From Saccharibacillus sp. CPCC 101409 (GTDB lineage Bacteria; Bacillota; Bacilli; Paenibacillales; Paenibacillaceae), in NCBI RefSeq assembly GCF_030518235.1, contig NZ_JAULSA010000001.1, forward strand, positions 186,001 through 250,000: a stretch of 64,000 nucleotides of DNA. The letters run 5' to 3'. Shown here in pieces: positions 17,914 through 25,641 of this stretch (position 1 is its first letter; the number at the start of each line of letters is the position of its first letter). A model generated the notes under the pieces. It was not told the origin of the DNA, made no database searches, and saw only the letters and a list, made by a program, of their open reading frames with translations. The position numbers and the translations under genes are program-made.

Positions 17914-18019
17914 GCGGTTCGAACCTTGAACCGATTCGCAGCTTCAATCAATCGATCCAACGGCGGCTTGAACCGACCGGCGCCGCCGCGTTTCGAGGCG
18001 AAGCGGGACGATCGGCCGG

Positions 18020-18060
18020 AGCCCGGAAGATCCCCTGTTAACGGGATCTTCCGGGCTATT
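18020..18060. terminator. Bidirectional terminator hairpin
   Basis: AGCCCGGAAGATCCC and GGGATCTTCCGGGCT form a perfect 15-bp stem between convergent genes. The T tracts are weak on both sides. Confidence 0.72.
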
Positions 18061-18982
18061 CGCGTCGGCCGGCGGGAATCCGGTCTTCCGCGTTCCAGCG
18101 CCGCGCATGTTCGCGCACGATGCGCAGAAATTCGAGCAGCGCGGGGGAGCGCCACTTCTTGCCGTGGTAAGCGACCTGCGTCGAGACGCGCTGATCCGTA
18201 TCGTCCCAGTCCAGGCGAGCCAGGCGGCCGTCTTCGCATTCTTTTCGCACCGCGACCCGCGGCAGAAAAGCCAGACCGAGACCCGCGGCCACGCACTGCT
18301 TGATCGCTTCGAGACTCCAGAATTCCAGCATCGGGTCGGGAAATACGCCGAAGCGGTTCAACCGCTGCTCGAACAGCGCGCGGTAGGAGCAGCCGCTTTC
18401 GGTGGACAGGATCGTTTCGCCGCGCAGGGAAGCCGCGTCCACTCTGCCGCCGGAGGCAAGGGGATGGTCCGGCGGGGCGATCAGCGCCATTTCTTCACGG
18501 ATCAGCGTTTCGATCTCCATCTCCCGGTCGGCCGTTTCCGGCTGAAGCAGGAACGCCAGATCCAGCTCGCCCGAACGGGCGGAAGCCAGCAGTTCCCAGC
18601 AGGGGCCGGGCCGCAGCACGATCTTGACGCCCGGATAGCGCTTCTTGTAGTCGCGGATCACGGCGGGCAGCCGGAAAGCGGCCAGTGATTCCGGCGCCCC
18701 GATCGTCAGCGTGCCGCCGATCCCGCTGCCGGAATTCAGCGCGCCTTCCGCCAGCAGGTGCATTTTCTGGATCTCCTGCGCGAACGGAAGCAGCCGTTCG
18801 CCGGCGTCGGTCAGCCGGATGCTTCGCCCGATCCGGTCGAACAGCGGCTGGCCGATCTCCGCTTCGAGCGCCTGGATCTGCGCCGTAACGCTGGACTGGG
18901 CGTAGTCCATTTTCTGCGCCGCTTTGGTGAAACCGCCGGTTTCGACCACGACCAGAAACGTGAATAAATGTCTGGATTCCAT
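18056..18982 (-). CDS. LysR-family transcriptional regulator
   Basis: A 308-residue regulator. The N-terminal winged helix-turn-helix is FLVVVETGGFTKAAQKM...SSVTAQIQALE, followed by the type-2 periplasmic-binding-like effector domain. The start ATG at 18982 has GGAGA upstream; the longer upstream frame runs into the divergent gene and is not credible. It is transcribed away from the APC permease with 145 bp between them, the usual arrangement for a LysR protein controlling its neighbour. The effector is not readable from sequence; an amino acid or amine carried by the permease is the natural guess. Confidence 0.92.
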   Translation of the reverse strand: MESRHLFTFLVVVETGGFTKAAQKMDYAQSSVTAQIQALEAEIGQPLFDRIGRSIRLTDAGERLLPFAQEIQKMHLLAEGALNSGSGIGGTLTIGAPESLAAFRLPAVIRDYKKRYPGVKIVLRPGPCWELLASARSGELDLAFLLQPETADREMEIETLIREEMALIAPPDHPLASGGRVDAASLRGETILSTESGCSYRALFEQRLNRFGVFPDPMLEFWSLEAIKQCVAAGLGLAFLPRVAVRKECEDGRLARLDWDDTDQRVSTQVAYHGKKWRSPALLEFLRIVREHARRWNAEDRIPAGRRE

Positions 18983-18995
18983 CCTTGTCTCTCCA

Positions 18996-19045
18996 ATCCA
19001 TCGGTTTTTTGAATGGATAACATCTGAAACATCCGTTTTTCGGAT
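18996..19045. promoter_or_regulatory. Candidate LysR operator
   Basis: Two dyads lie in the divergent spacer: ATCCA...TGGAT (18996-19018) and ATCCG-TTTTT-CGGAT (19031-19045). Paired, similar dyads between a LysR gene and its target fit recognition and activation sites. Confidence 0.55.
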
Positions 19046-19127
19046 GGATTCATTGTCTGTTAAGCTGAATGAAAAATCAAGAGAGGCGGCAGCGGAGAAG
19101 ATGACAAAGACGGAACGAGGAAGTGCG

Positions 19128-20462
19128 ATGGAAACCGGCTCCGCCGGAAACGCGTCCGCCGCGGCGCGGCGGGAAGAAGCGCGGCAAGGAGGGGAGGCCG
19201 GGCTGGCCCGTACGATCGGCATGCCGCAGGCCGTCGCCCTGTACATCGGCGCGGTGCTCGGCTCGGGCGTTCTGATCGTGCCCGGCCTCGCGGCGCAGGA
19301 AGCCGGACCGGCTTCGCTGATCGCCTGGGGGCTGATGGCGCTGCTCATTATTCCGATGGCGCTCAGCATGGGACTGCTGTCGGCCGCTTATCCGAGCGCG
19401 GGCGGTGTCTCGCATTTCGTGACGCTGGCGTTCGGACGGCGGGCCGGGGCGCTGACCGGTTGGTTCTTCCTGCTGTCCGTGCCGATCGGCGCGCCCGTGG
19501 CGGCGCTGACCGGCGCGGGCTATCTGGCCGAAGCCGCGGGCTGGGGCGAACCGGCGCGGATTGGAACGGCGGCGATCGTGCTGCTCGCCGGGCTGCTGAT
19601 CAACGCCGTCGGCATGAAGACGGCGGGACGCGTCCAGGTGGCGGTCGTCGTCGCCATCGTGCTGGTCCTGCTGCTGGCGGTGGCCGCGGCCGTGCCGCAG
19701 ATCCGGTTTGAGAACCTGCGGCCGTTCGCGCCGCACGGCTGGCTTAGCGTCGGGCACGCCGCTTCGATGCTGTTCTGGTGCTTTATCGGCTGGGAAGCCG
19801 TCGCGCACCTGTCGGAAGAATTCAAGGACCCGCGCCGCGCCGCGGTCCGCGGGGTGGGGATCGCCGCCGTTATCGTCGGCGGGCTGTACGCCGCGACCGC
19901 GTTCGCGGTGGTCGCTTCGGGTTCTTATATCGGCTCCGGCGCCGATACGGCGCTGGTGCGGATGACCGGCGGCGCGCTCGGGCCGGCCGGAGCGCTGGTG
20001 CTCGGCCTGACCGGATTGTTTATCTGCGCCGCGACCATCGTCGCCTATGTGGGCGCGGCTTCGCGCGTCGCTTACGCGCTGTCGCGCAGCGGCGAAGCTC
20101 CGCGCCGGATGGGCGCGCGTTCCGCCCGCTACGGCACGCCGACCGGCGGAATCGCGTTTCTCGCGGTCTGCTTCGCGATCGTGCTCGCCCTGTACGCCGG
20201 AGGGCTGCTTTCGCTGAACGCGCTGATCCGGCTGCCCAATGCCACGTTCATCCTGACGTATCTCGCCGGCTGCGCCGCCGGAATCCGTCTGCTGCGCGGA
20301 AGCCGGACCGGCTTTGCGGTCAGCCTGATTTCGTTTGCCGTGATGGCGCTCGTTTTTCCTTTTACCGGCTGGGCGATGCTGTATCCCGCGGGAATTCTGC
20401 TGGGCTTTGCCGCGCTTCGCCGGCTGAACCGGAATCGCCACCGCGCCAACCATGAAAATTAG
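19128..20462 (+). CDS. APC-superfamily amino acid permease
   Basis: A 444-residue permease with about twelve membrane helices. The first helix has the unwound motif GAVLGSGVLIVPG, and FWCFIGWEAVAHLSEEFKDP is the family's helix 6/loop signature. It resembles the YjeH/YfnA-like amino acid exporters and importers. Of two in-frame ATGs, 19128 has GAGG 7 bases upstream, while 19101 is too close to its GGAG. The divergent LysR gene probably regulates it. The stop codon TAG is formed by the first bases of a MITE at 20460, so the native C-terminus may have been altered by a few residues. Confidence 0.9.
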   Translation: METGSAGNASAAARREEARQGGEAGLARTIGMPQAVALYIGAVLGSGVLIVPGLAAQEAGPASLIAWGLMALLIIPMALSMGLLSAAYPSAGGVSHFVTLAFGRRAGALTGWFFLLSVPIGAPVAALTGAGYLAEAAGWGEPARIGTAAIVLLAGLLINAVGMKTAGRVQVAVVVAIVLVLLLAVAAAVPQIRFENLRPFAPHGWLSVGHAASMLFWCFIGWEAVAHLSEEFKDPRRAAVRGVGIAAVIVGGLYAATAFAVVASGSYIGSGADTALVRMTGGALGPAGALVLGLTGLFICAATIVAYVGAASRVAYALSRSGEAPRRMGARSARYGTPTGGIAFLAVCFAIVLALYAGGLLSLNALIRLPNATFILTYLAGCAAGIRLLRGSRTGFAVSLISFAVMALVFPFTGWAMLYPAGILLGFAALRRLNRNRHRANHEN

Positions 20463-20661
20463 GGCGTGTTTTAAAACTTCGAAGGAAGCAGATTTGACTG
20501 AATTTTTGTTCGATGCAAGGAACTTTTCCGAAGGCGTGCCGGGGCACGTCGAGGGAAAGTGACGCGGCCTTTGAATGAAGCGTACACGCTTTAGGTACGG
20601 TTCATTAGCGGGCGGAAAGGCAGGTAAAGATGCACTTCTGTAAGTTTTAAAACACGCCCTA
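20460..20661 (+). mobile_element. MITE-like element, copy 1 (202 bp)
   Basis: Terminal inverted repeats TAGGGCGTGTTTTAAAACTT and its mirror GTTTTAAAACACGCCCTA bound a non-coding interior. TA flanks both ends, as for Tc1/mariner-IS630 type insertions. Copy 2 (inverted) is at 24831-24994. The shared interior includes AAGGAACTTTT and CGTGCCGGGGCACGTC. Confidence 0.8.
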
Positions 20662-20851
20662 ATAATCGCAACAAGTAAATCGCGCAAAATCGCATGAGCC
20701 GGAGTACCCGAATTTTGCCGCGTCTTCCCGGTTCTTCTCCATCCTTCTGAGTCTCGGGCAGGAGTTATTCGTAACCCCTGCTAAATTTTTGTTTACTGCG
20801 GGTAAATAATATATCGACTCTACATAAAATTATGTCAAAGGAGACATGGAG
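20662..20851. other. Upstream region of the DUF4261 gene
   Basis: About 190 bp with no ORF. It becomes AT-rich near 20780-20830 (AATAATATATCGAC) just before the gene, where a promoter is likely. I see no well-matched -35. Confidence 0.4.
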
Positions 20852-21649
20852 ATGGAACTGTTCGAACGGCATGGCCAGGAACAGCGGAGAATGCGTCCGG
20901 ACAGCCGTCGACCGCGTATGGAAGCGGGCGCGACGCTGCTCGGTTTCGTGCTGCTGCGCGAAGCCGAATGCGATTTTCCGCGCTTTATCCGCAATTTGAA
21001 GAACGACTGGAATATAGAAGCGGATGCGCTTCCGGAACACGGTTCGATGCTGTTTGAGGCGGATGGTCTTCGGGTGGTGTGCTCGCTGGTTCGCGCGCCT
21101 TTTCCCGGGGGAGAAGTGGAAGATTGCTGCGGGATCAATCCGCTGTGGCCCGAGGCGGAGGAGGAGATCGACGGATACAGGGCGCATGTGATCGTATCGG
21201 TGTCGGGCGTAATCGATCCGGTCGGCGGCCATGTGCTGTTTACGCAGGTGCTGTGCAGCATGCTGAAGCAGGAGCAGGCGCTGGCGCTGTATATGTCCCC
21301 GATGGTCATGTCGGCGGAAGCGTACATCCAGAGCGCGATGCTGCTGAAAGAAGGCGAGCTGCCGGTGCAGCTGTGGGTGTTTGTCGGCCTGTACGAAGAA
21401 AGCGAAGGCGTTTCCTCCTACACGGTGGGCCTGCGCCATTTCGGACACGAAGAGATCGAGGTGCTGCGCTCTTCGCAGGACTTGACCGACGTGTTCGAGC
21501 TGACGTTCAATATCGCGGGCTATATCGTGGACTGCGGCGCGAAGCTGAACGACGGCGAAACGATCGGCTTTTCCGAGGAGCAGCGGCTGTCTTTGACCCT
21601 TTCTCCGGGCATTGCGGTGGAAGGCGATTCGATCAAGATCGGCTATTGA
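20852..21649 (+). CDS. DUF4261-domain protein
   Basis: A 265-residue cytoplasmic protein. From about residue 30 it matches the DUF4261 pattern as I remember it: an FVLLREAECDFPRFIRNL start, the LVRAPFPGGEVE strand, VSVSGVIDPVGGHVLFTQVL, and WVFVGLYEESEGVSSYTVGLRHFGH. The function is not established. Family members often occur beside polymorphic-toxin immunity genes, but none are visible here. The second ATG (20852) is chosen because AAGGAG lies 8 bases before it; the ATG at 20846 is too close. It is a single gene closed by an 18-bp hairpin. Confidence 0.8.
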   Translation: MELFERHGQEQRRMRPDSRRPRMEAGATLLGFVLLREAECDFPRFIRNLKNDWNIEADALPEHGSMLFEADGLRVVCSLVRAPFPGGEVEDCCGINPLWPEAEEEIDGYRAHVIVSVSGVIDPVGGHVLFTQVLCSMLKQEQALALYMSPMVMSAEAYIQSAMLLKEGELPVQLWVFVGLYEESEGVSSYTVGLRHFGHEEIEVLRSSQDLTDVFELTFNIAGYIVDCGAKLNDGETIGFSEEQRLSLTLSPGIAVEGDSIKIGY

Positions 21650-21708
21650 AAAAAGGCTGCGGTTTCCGAGACTTATGCGGGTGTCGGGGAGCTGCGTGCG
21701 AAGAGGCG

Positions 21709-21751
21709 AAGAACCCCCGCGTCCCCGATTGCCGGGGACGCGGGGGTTCTT
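21709..21751. terminator. Perfect 18-bp hairpin after the DUF4261 gene
   Basis: AAGAACCCCCGCGTCCCC and its exact mirror are separated by seven bases. The T tract is short (TTCTT), so termination could be bidirectional but weak. Confidence 0.7.
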
Positions 21752-21913
21752 GATCGAGCCGGGATTTCGGGCGCGCCGCGAAGCGTCCGCGGCGCCGCCG
21801 GAATGTTTTGGCGGAGTCCGACGCCTTATGATAAGATGGGGCGAACACGGAAAAGAGGCGGCGCCCGGCAAAGCGCGCGCCCGGAACAAGAAAGATCGAA
21901 AAGGAGATTGCAC

Positions 21914-22576
21914 ATGAGCAAGCAGCGGGAACCGCGCAAAATTTTGTTTCAGGGGGATTCCATCACGGACGGCAATCGCGGACGCGACGCCGATCCCAAC
22001 CATATTCTGGGACACGGCTACGCGTTCTGGATCGCGGCCGAACTGGGCGAGTCGCTGGCGGCGCGGCGGCCGGAATTCGTCAACCGGGGGATCAGCGGCA
22101 GCCGCGTGAGCGATCTGGCGGCGCGCTGGGACGAAGACGCGCTGGAGCTGCGCCCGGATACGATCAGCATCCTGGTCGGCGTCAACGATATCCTGATGTC
22201 GATCGCGACGGAAGAAGGCTTCGACCGCGCCGCTTACGAAAACGGATACCGGAAACTGCTGGAGCGCACGCGCGAGGCGCTGCCCGGGGTCCGGCTTGTG
22301 CTGTGCGAGCCGTTTATTCTGCCGCTCGGCCATACGCAGTCGGACTGGGAAGGCTGGCGGTCCGCCGCCGATTTCTGCGGCGAAGCGGTCCGCCGCCTGG
22401 CGGCCGAATTCGGCGCGGTGTTCGTGCCGCTCCAGGACGCGTTCGACCGGGCGTGCGAGATCGCGCCGGCGTCGTACTGGATCTGGGACGGCGTGCACCC
22501 GACGACGGCCGGCCACGGCCTGCTGGCGAAGCGCTGGCTGGAAGTCGTGCAGGGCGGCGAAGCGGCGATCCGCTGA
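21914..22576 (+). CDS. SGNH/GDSL hydrolase
   Basis: A 220-residue esterase of the SGNH fold. Block I is FQGDSITDG with the catalytic Ser, block II NRGISGSRV (Gly), block III LVGVNDIL (Asn) and block V WDGVHPTTAGH with the catalytic Asp and His. There is no signal peptide, so it acts in the cytoplasm. Such enzymes often deacetylate sugars (rhamnogalacturonan acetylesterase-like or carbohydrate esterase 3-like). The ATG at 21914 has AAGGAG 7 bases upstream. It is a single gene with a terminator at 22622-22651. Confidence 0.92.
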   Translation: MSKQREPRKILFQGDSITDGNRGRDADPNHILGHGYAFWIAAELGESLAARRPEFVNRGISGSRVSDLAARWDEDALELRPDTISILVGVNDILMSIATEEGFDRAAYENGYRKLLERTREALPGVRLVLCEPFILPLGHTQSDWEGWRSAADFCGEAVRRLAAEFGAVFVPLQDAFDRACEIAPASYWIWDGVHPTTAGHGLLAKRWLEVVQGGEAAIR

Positions 22577-22621
22577 GCCGAACCGCGCCGCCGCTTCGGT
22601 GCGGCGAAAAGAATCAAACGG

Positions 22622-22651
22622 GGTCCGCGCTTTTCGGTGCGGGCCTTTTTG
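22622..22651 (+). terminator. Intrinsic terminator of the SGNH hydrolase gene
   Basis: GGTCCGC / GCGGGCC stem (one G-T pair) is followed by TTTTTGT. Confidence 0.75.
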
Positions 22652-22760
22652 TCTAACAAAAAAACCGCATTCGGCAGATAATAAAGGATAGGGTGTAATT
22701 TGTGAAGGAATGCGGGCCGGCGGCGGAACGGGGCCGAGCGGTCGTAAGGAGCGGCGGAAA

Positions 22761-24608
22761 ATGAAAAAAATGATGGTCGATGTGATAAAAGGACGGAAAT
22801 TCGTGGGTTCCAATCTGGTCAAAGGCAATATGCTGTTCATGATCATTTTTATCCTGAACGTGACCGTTTGTTTCGGATATATGACGTATTCGCTTCAGGC
22901 CGACTACCAGAAAGTCAAACAGACGGTCGAACTGCGCATTCAGCTGCTGATGCTTGAAAATGCTTTAATCGACCAGGAAACCGGGCAGCGCGGGTATCTG
23001 CTGACCGCCAAAACGGAATTTCTGGAACCATTCGACCGCGGAGCCCTGGATTACCAGGCGGCTTCGATTCAGCTGCTGCATATCGTCGACGAATTGAACG
23101 AAGCCGAAGGGTTCGAAGCGGATATGAAGCAGCTGATCGACACCGGAAAGAATTGGAAAACCGGGTACGGCGACGCGCAGATCCGCAAAGTGATGACGGG
23201 CGGCAACGTAACGGAAGCGGAACTGCTGGCCGGCAAGCAAAAGTTCGATACGTTCCGCGCCCGCGAAGCCGATCTGCTCGCCGCCGTGGAAAAGATGCGC
23301 GCCGAGCAGCGGACCGAGATGCTGAACAGTTTCTACAGATTGTTCACCATTATGGGAGTCGTCTTTATTACGATCCAATCCGTCATGCTGTTCTATCTGC
23401 ATCGGGGACTGAGCCGGTTTACCCGGCCCATCATCCAGCTGGACGAAGCGGTTTCTTCGTACAAAGGCGGCAATATTCAGGCGCAGCTGCCTTCCTACAG
23501 CGAGGATAACGAGATCGGCCGGCTGGTCGAGAACTTTAAGCTGATGCATCAGGAAATGAATAAAGAAAAGCGCGTGCTCGAAGATACGTACCGGATGATC
23601 AATATCCTGAATCAGGCGCGCAGCGTGGAAGATTCGTACAAAGTGACGCTGAGATCGACCTGGTCGCTGCTGCCATGCGAAAGACTTTCGATCATTACGC
23701 AGAACCCCGATCAGACCTTTTCGATCAAAGCCGTGCTGGACAAAGACTCCGTGATCTACAAAAACATGCCGCTGACCGGCGAAGAACGGGACGTGCAGGA
23801 CCTGCTTCAAGGCGGATTCTCCATGATCCATACCGACTGGTCGCAGTACCGGGCCGCGGGCAGGATTACCGACCAGCTGTACAGAAGCGGGATTCGTTCT
23901 TCGATGCACATCATTTTGCGAAAAGAAGCCCGGATCTTCGGCGTGCTGAACTTTATGTCGCTTGAGCCGAACTTTTTCACCCCGCAGAGCAAAGAACGCA
24001 TCGAACTGCTGTCCCCGATGATCGTGACGGCGCTGGAAAACGTCAGCGAAACGACGCGCATCCAGGACATGGCGATGCGCGACGGGCTGACGGGACTGTG
24101 GAACCGGCGTTACTTCGAACAGTCGGCCGATAAGCTGATGGCGAGGATCGACCGCAGCCGGGGCGAAGCGCCGCCGTTCGGCCTGATCCTGCTCGATATC
24201 GACCATTTCAAAAGATTCAACGATACCTGGGGGCACCAGGAAGGCGACGTGGTCCTGAAGCATCTGGGCGAACTGCTCAGCGTATGCTGTCGGCCGAGCG
24301 ATATTCCGGTGCGCTTCGGCGGCGAAGAATTTGCCGTGCTGCTGCCGAACGCTACCCTGCCGGAAGCGCAAAAAATCGCCGAGCGTCTGCGCAAACTGCT
24401 TGAATTCGAATCGCCGTCGCACAAGCATTTTATTACCGCAAGCTTCGGGGTGGCCGTCTGGGACGGCGCGCAAACCAAACAGCGGCTGATCGAAGCCGCG
24501 GACCGCGCGCTTTACAAAGCCAAAGCATCCGGCCGCAACCGCGTTTGCGTCTGGGACGAAGAACGGGAAGACTACCCGCAGGACCCGCCTCAAAACCGGA
24601 TCGTGTGA
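22761..24608 (+). CDS. Membrane diguanylate cyclase, CHASE3-HAMP-GAF-GGDEF
   Basis: A 615-residue protein. Helix 1 (~24-43) is followed by an extracytoplasmic CHASE3 domain (~45-185; its typical DQETGQRGYLLTAKTEFLEPF is present). Helix 2 (~195-214), HAMP (~214-265), a GAF domain (~285-430) and a GGDEF domain follow. The active-site motif reads GGEEF near residue 519, a functional variant. No inhibitory RxxD is obvious five residues before it. It would make c-di-GMP in response to extracellular and cytoplasmic signals. The ATG at 22761 has AAGGAG 9 bases upstream. Its terminator hairpin exists in three copies between 24.6 and 25.5 kb. Confidence 0.9.
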   Translation: MKKMMVDVIKGRKFVGSNLVKGNMLFMIIFILNVTVCFGYMTYSLQADYQKVKQTVELRIQLLMLENALIDQETGQRGYLLTAKTEFLEPFDRGALDYQAASIQLLHIVDELNEAEGFEADMKQLIDTGKNWKTGYGDAQIRKVMTGGNVTEAELLAGKQKFDTFRAREADLLAAVEKMRAEQRTEMLNSFYRLFTIMGVVFITIQSVMLFYLHRGLSRFTRPIIQLDEAVSSYKGGNIQAQLPSYSEDNEIGRLVENFKLMHQEMNKEKRVLEDTYRMINILNQARSVEDSYKVTLRSTWSLLPCERLSIITQNPDQTFSIKAVLDKDSVIYKNMPLTGEERDVQDLLQGGFSMIHTDWSQYRAAGRITDQLYRSGIRSSMHIILRKEARIFGVLNFMSLEPNFFTPQSKERIELLSPMIVTALENVSETTRIQDMAMRDGLTGLWNRRYFEQSADKLMARIDRSRGEAPPFGLILLDIDHFKRFNDTWGHQEGDVVLKHLGELLSVCCRPSDIPVRFGGEEFAVLLPNATLPEAQKIAERLRKLLEFESPSHKHFITASFGVAVWDGAQTKQRLIEAADRALYKAKASGRNRVCVWDEEREDYPQDPPQNRIV

Positions 24609-24616
24609 ACGAACGC

Positions 24617-24644
24617 AAAAAACCGCCTGCATGGGCAGGCGGTT
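24617..24644. terminator. Terminator hairpin copy 1 after the cyclase gene
   Basis: AACCGCCTGC-ATGG-GCAGGCGGTT is preceded by an A run but lacks the T tract. The same stem recurs at 25012-25037 and, with its T tract, at 25475-25502. Confidence 0.7.
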
Positions 24645-24674
24645 CAGATTGCCGATAAAGTCACGCAGGCGGGG

Positions 24675-24817
24675 GAAGCGAGCCGACTCCGAGGGGAATT
24701 CGTTCCAGTCGCGTGTTGAAATCGAGAAATGGAATTGAATTTCAGCGGAATTTTCTCGATTTCAAAGGCGACCGCTATCGCTCTTCCACTGAATTTTTCT
24801 CTCCGCCGTCTCGCTTC
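24675..24817. repeat. Nested inverted repeat, 143 bp
   Basis: Outer arms GAAGCGAG (24675) and CTCGCTTC (24810-24817) enclose perfect 14-bp inner arms TTGAAATCGAGAAA (24716) and TTTCTCGATTTCAA (24752). There is no coding capacity. It may be the remnant of another small element. Confidence 0.6.
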
Positions 24818-24830
24818 TAGTTACGTTAAC

Positions 24831-24994
24831 TAGGGCGTGTTTGAAAACTCAACGACGTGCATCTTTTACCGCATTTTCGCCCTCCACGTCGTCACTTTCT
24901 CTTGACGTGCCCCGGCACGACTGCGAAAAAGTTCCTTGTTGAGAACGAAAATTCGGCAAAATCTGCCTCCTTCGGATTTTTCAAACACGCCCTA
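24831..24994 (-). mobile_element. MITE-like element, copy 2 (164 bp)
   Basis: TAGGGCGTGTTTGAAAA and TTTTTCAAACACGCCCTA are the terminal repeats. The interior matches copy 1 at 20460-20661 on the opposite strand, with a shortened middle. TA borders both ends. Confidence 0.8.
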
Positions 24995-24997
24995 GAC

Positions 24998-25051
24998 TTT
25001 CTCGACACGTTGAACCGCCTGCATGCGCAGGCGGTTCAACGTGTCGAGAAA
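24998..25051. repeat. Perfect 54-bp palindrome
   Basis: Twenty-five-base arms beginning TTTCTCGACACGTTGAACCG flank a four-base ATGC loop. The inner part is the cyclase terminator stem CCGCCTGC/GCAGGCGG. The outer part (CTCGACAC) is the terminal sequence of the 432-bp element. Confidence 0.85.
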
Positions 25052-25067
25052 CGATTGGATGTCAACC

Positions 25068-25176
25068 TAGTACTTTGTCCCAGATGAAGGTAAGGTTACG
25101 CTCGGCTGAAACGCACTAGAACCGTGTGCATTTCAGCCAAACGTAAACCCACCATTTGAAGTGTGACAAAGTACTA
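25068..25176. repeat. Nested palindrome element P2 (109 bp)
   Basis: Identical or nearly so to P1 at 11316-11424, in inverted orientation. The core reads CTGAAACGCACTAGAACCG here on the plus strand. Confidence 0.8.
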
Positions 25177-25250
25177 AATAGGTAGATTCGATTGGAATGA
25201 AAGATCGGGGAAAGAGCTGGAGAATTAAAGCGATTGGCAAGGCGAATCTA

Positions 25251-25439
25251 AAATAGATGCGTATATCCCCTTATTCCGGCTTAATCTTGCGTTTTCGAGA
25301 AAATAACTGCGCTCATACACTTATTTCGTGCTTTTCCGCTTCGATTCGGCTTTTGGCTCCCGAATAGCTGCACCTGCGTCGCTATTTGAAAAAATCGAAG
25401 GATTTCGCCCCAAATAAGTGTACCTGTGCCGCTATTTTC
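25251..25439. repeat. Four-unit ~26-bp array (family A), second copy
   Basis: Units start near 25251, 25301, 25363 and 25413. They mirror the array at 11056-11242 as part of the duplicated element. Confidence 0.75.
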
Positions 25440-25474
25440 CGTTTGGTACCCTACCCGGCTTTCTCGACGCCCTG

Positions 25475-25502
25475 AACCGCCTGCATGCGCAGGCGGTTTT
25501 TT
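25475..25502 (+). terminator. Terminator hairpin copy 3 with T tract
   Basis: AACCGCCTGC-ATGC-GCAGGCGGTT is followed by TTTT. It probably is the distal half of the original cyclase terminator. Confidence 0.78.
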
Positions 25503-25641
25503 GCGCGGCGTCTTCTTTTGCGAAAAAAGATTTTGCCGGGAGCCGCAAGTGTAATGAATAAAGTAGAGACGGCATAAAAGCGAAATGACCCGCCACAGCC
25601 ATGCCAACCAACCAAACTTGGGTATTGGAGGAGATTTTTTT

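Larger units (their letters stand above)
25041..25472 (-). repeat. 432-bp intergenic repeat element, copy B (inverted)
   Basis: This is the reverse complement of 11021-11451 with about ten mismatches. Its ends read GTGTCGAGAAA and TTTCTCGACGCC. Copies of the cyclase terminator hairpin lie immediately on both sides. Confidence 0.82.
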
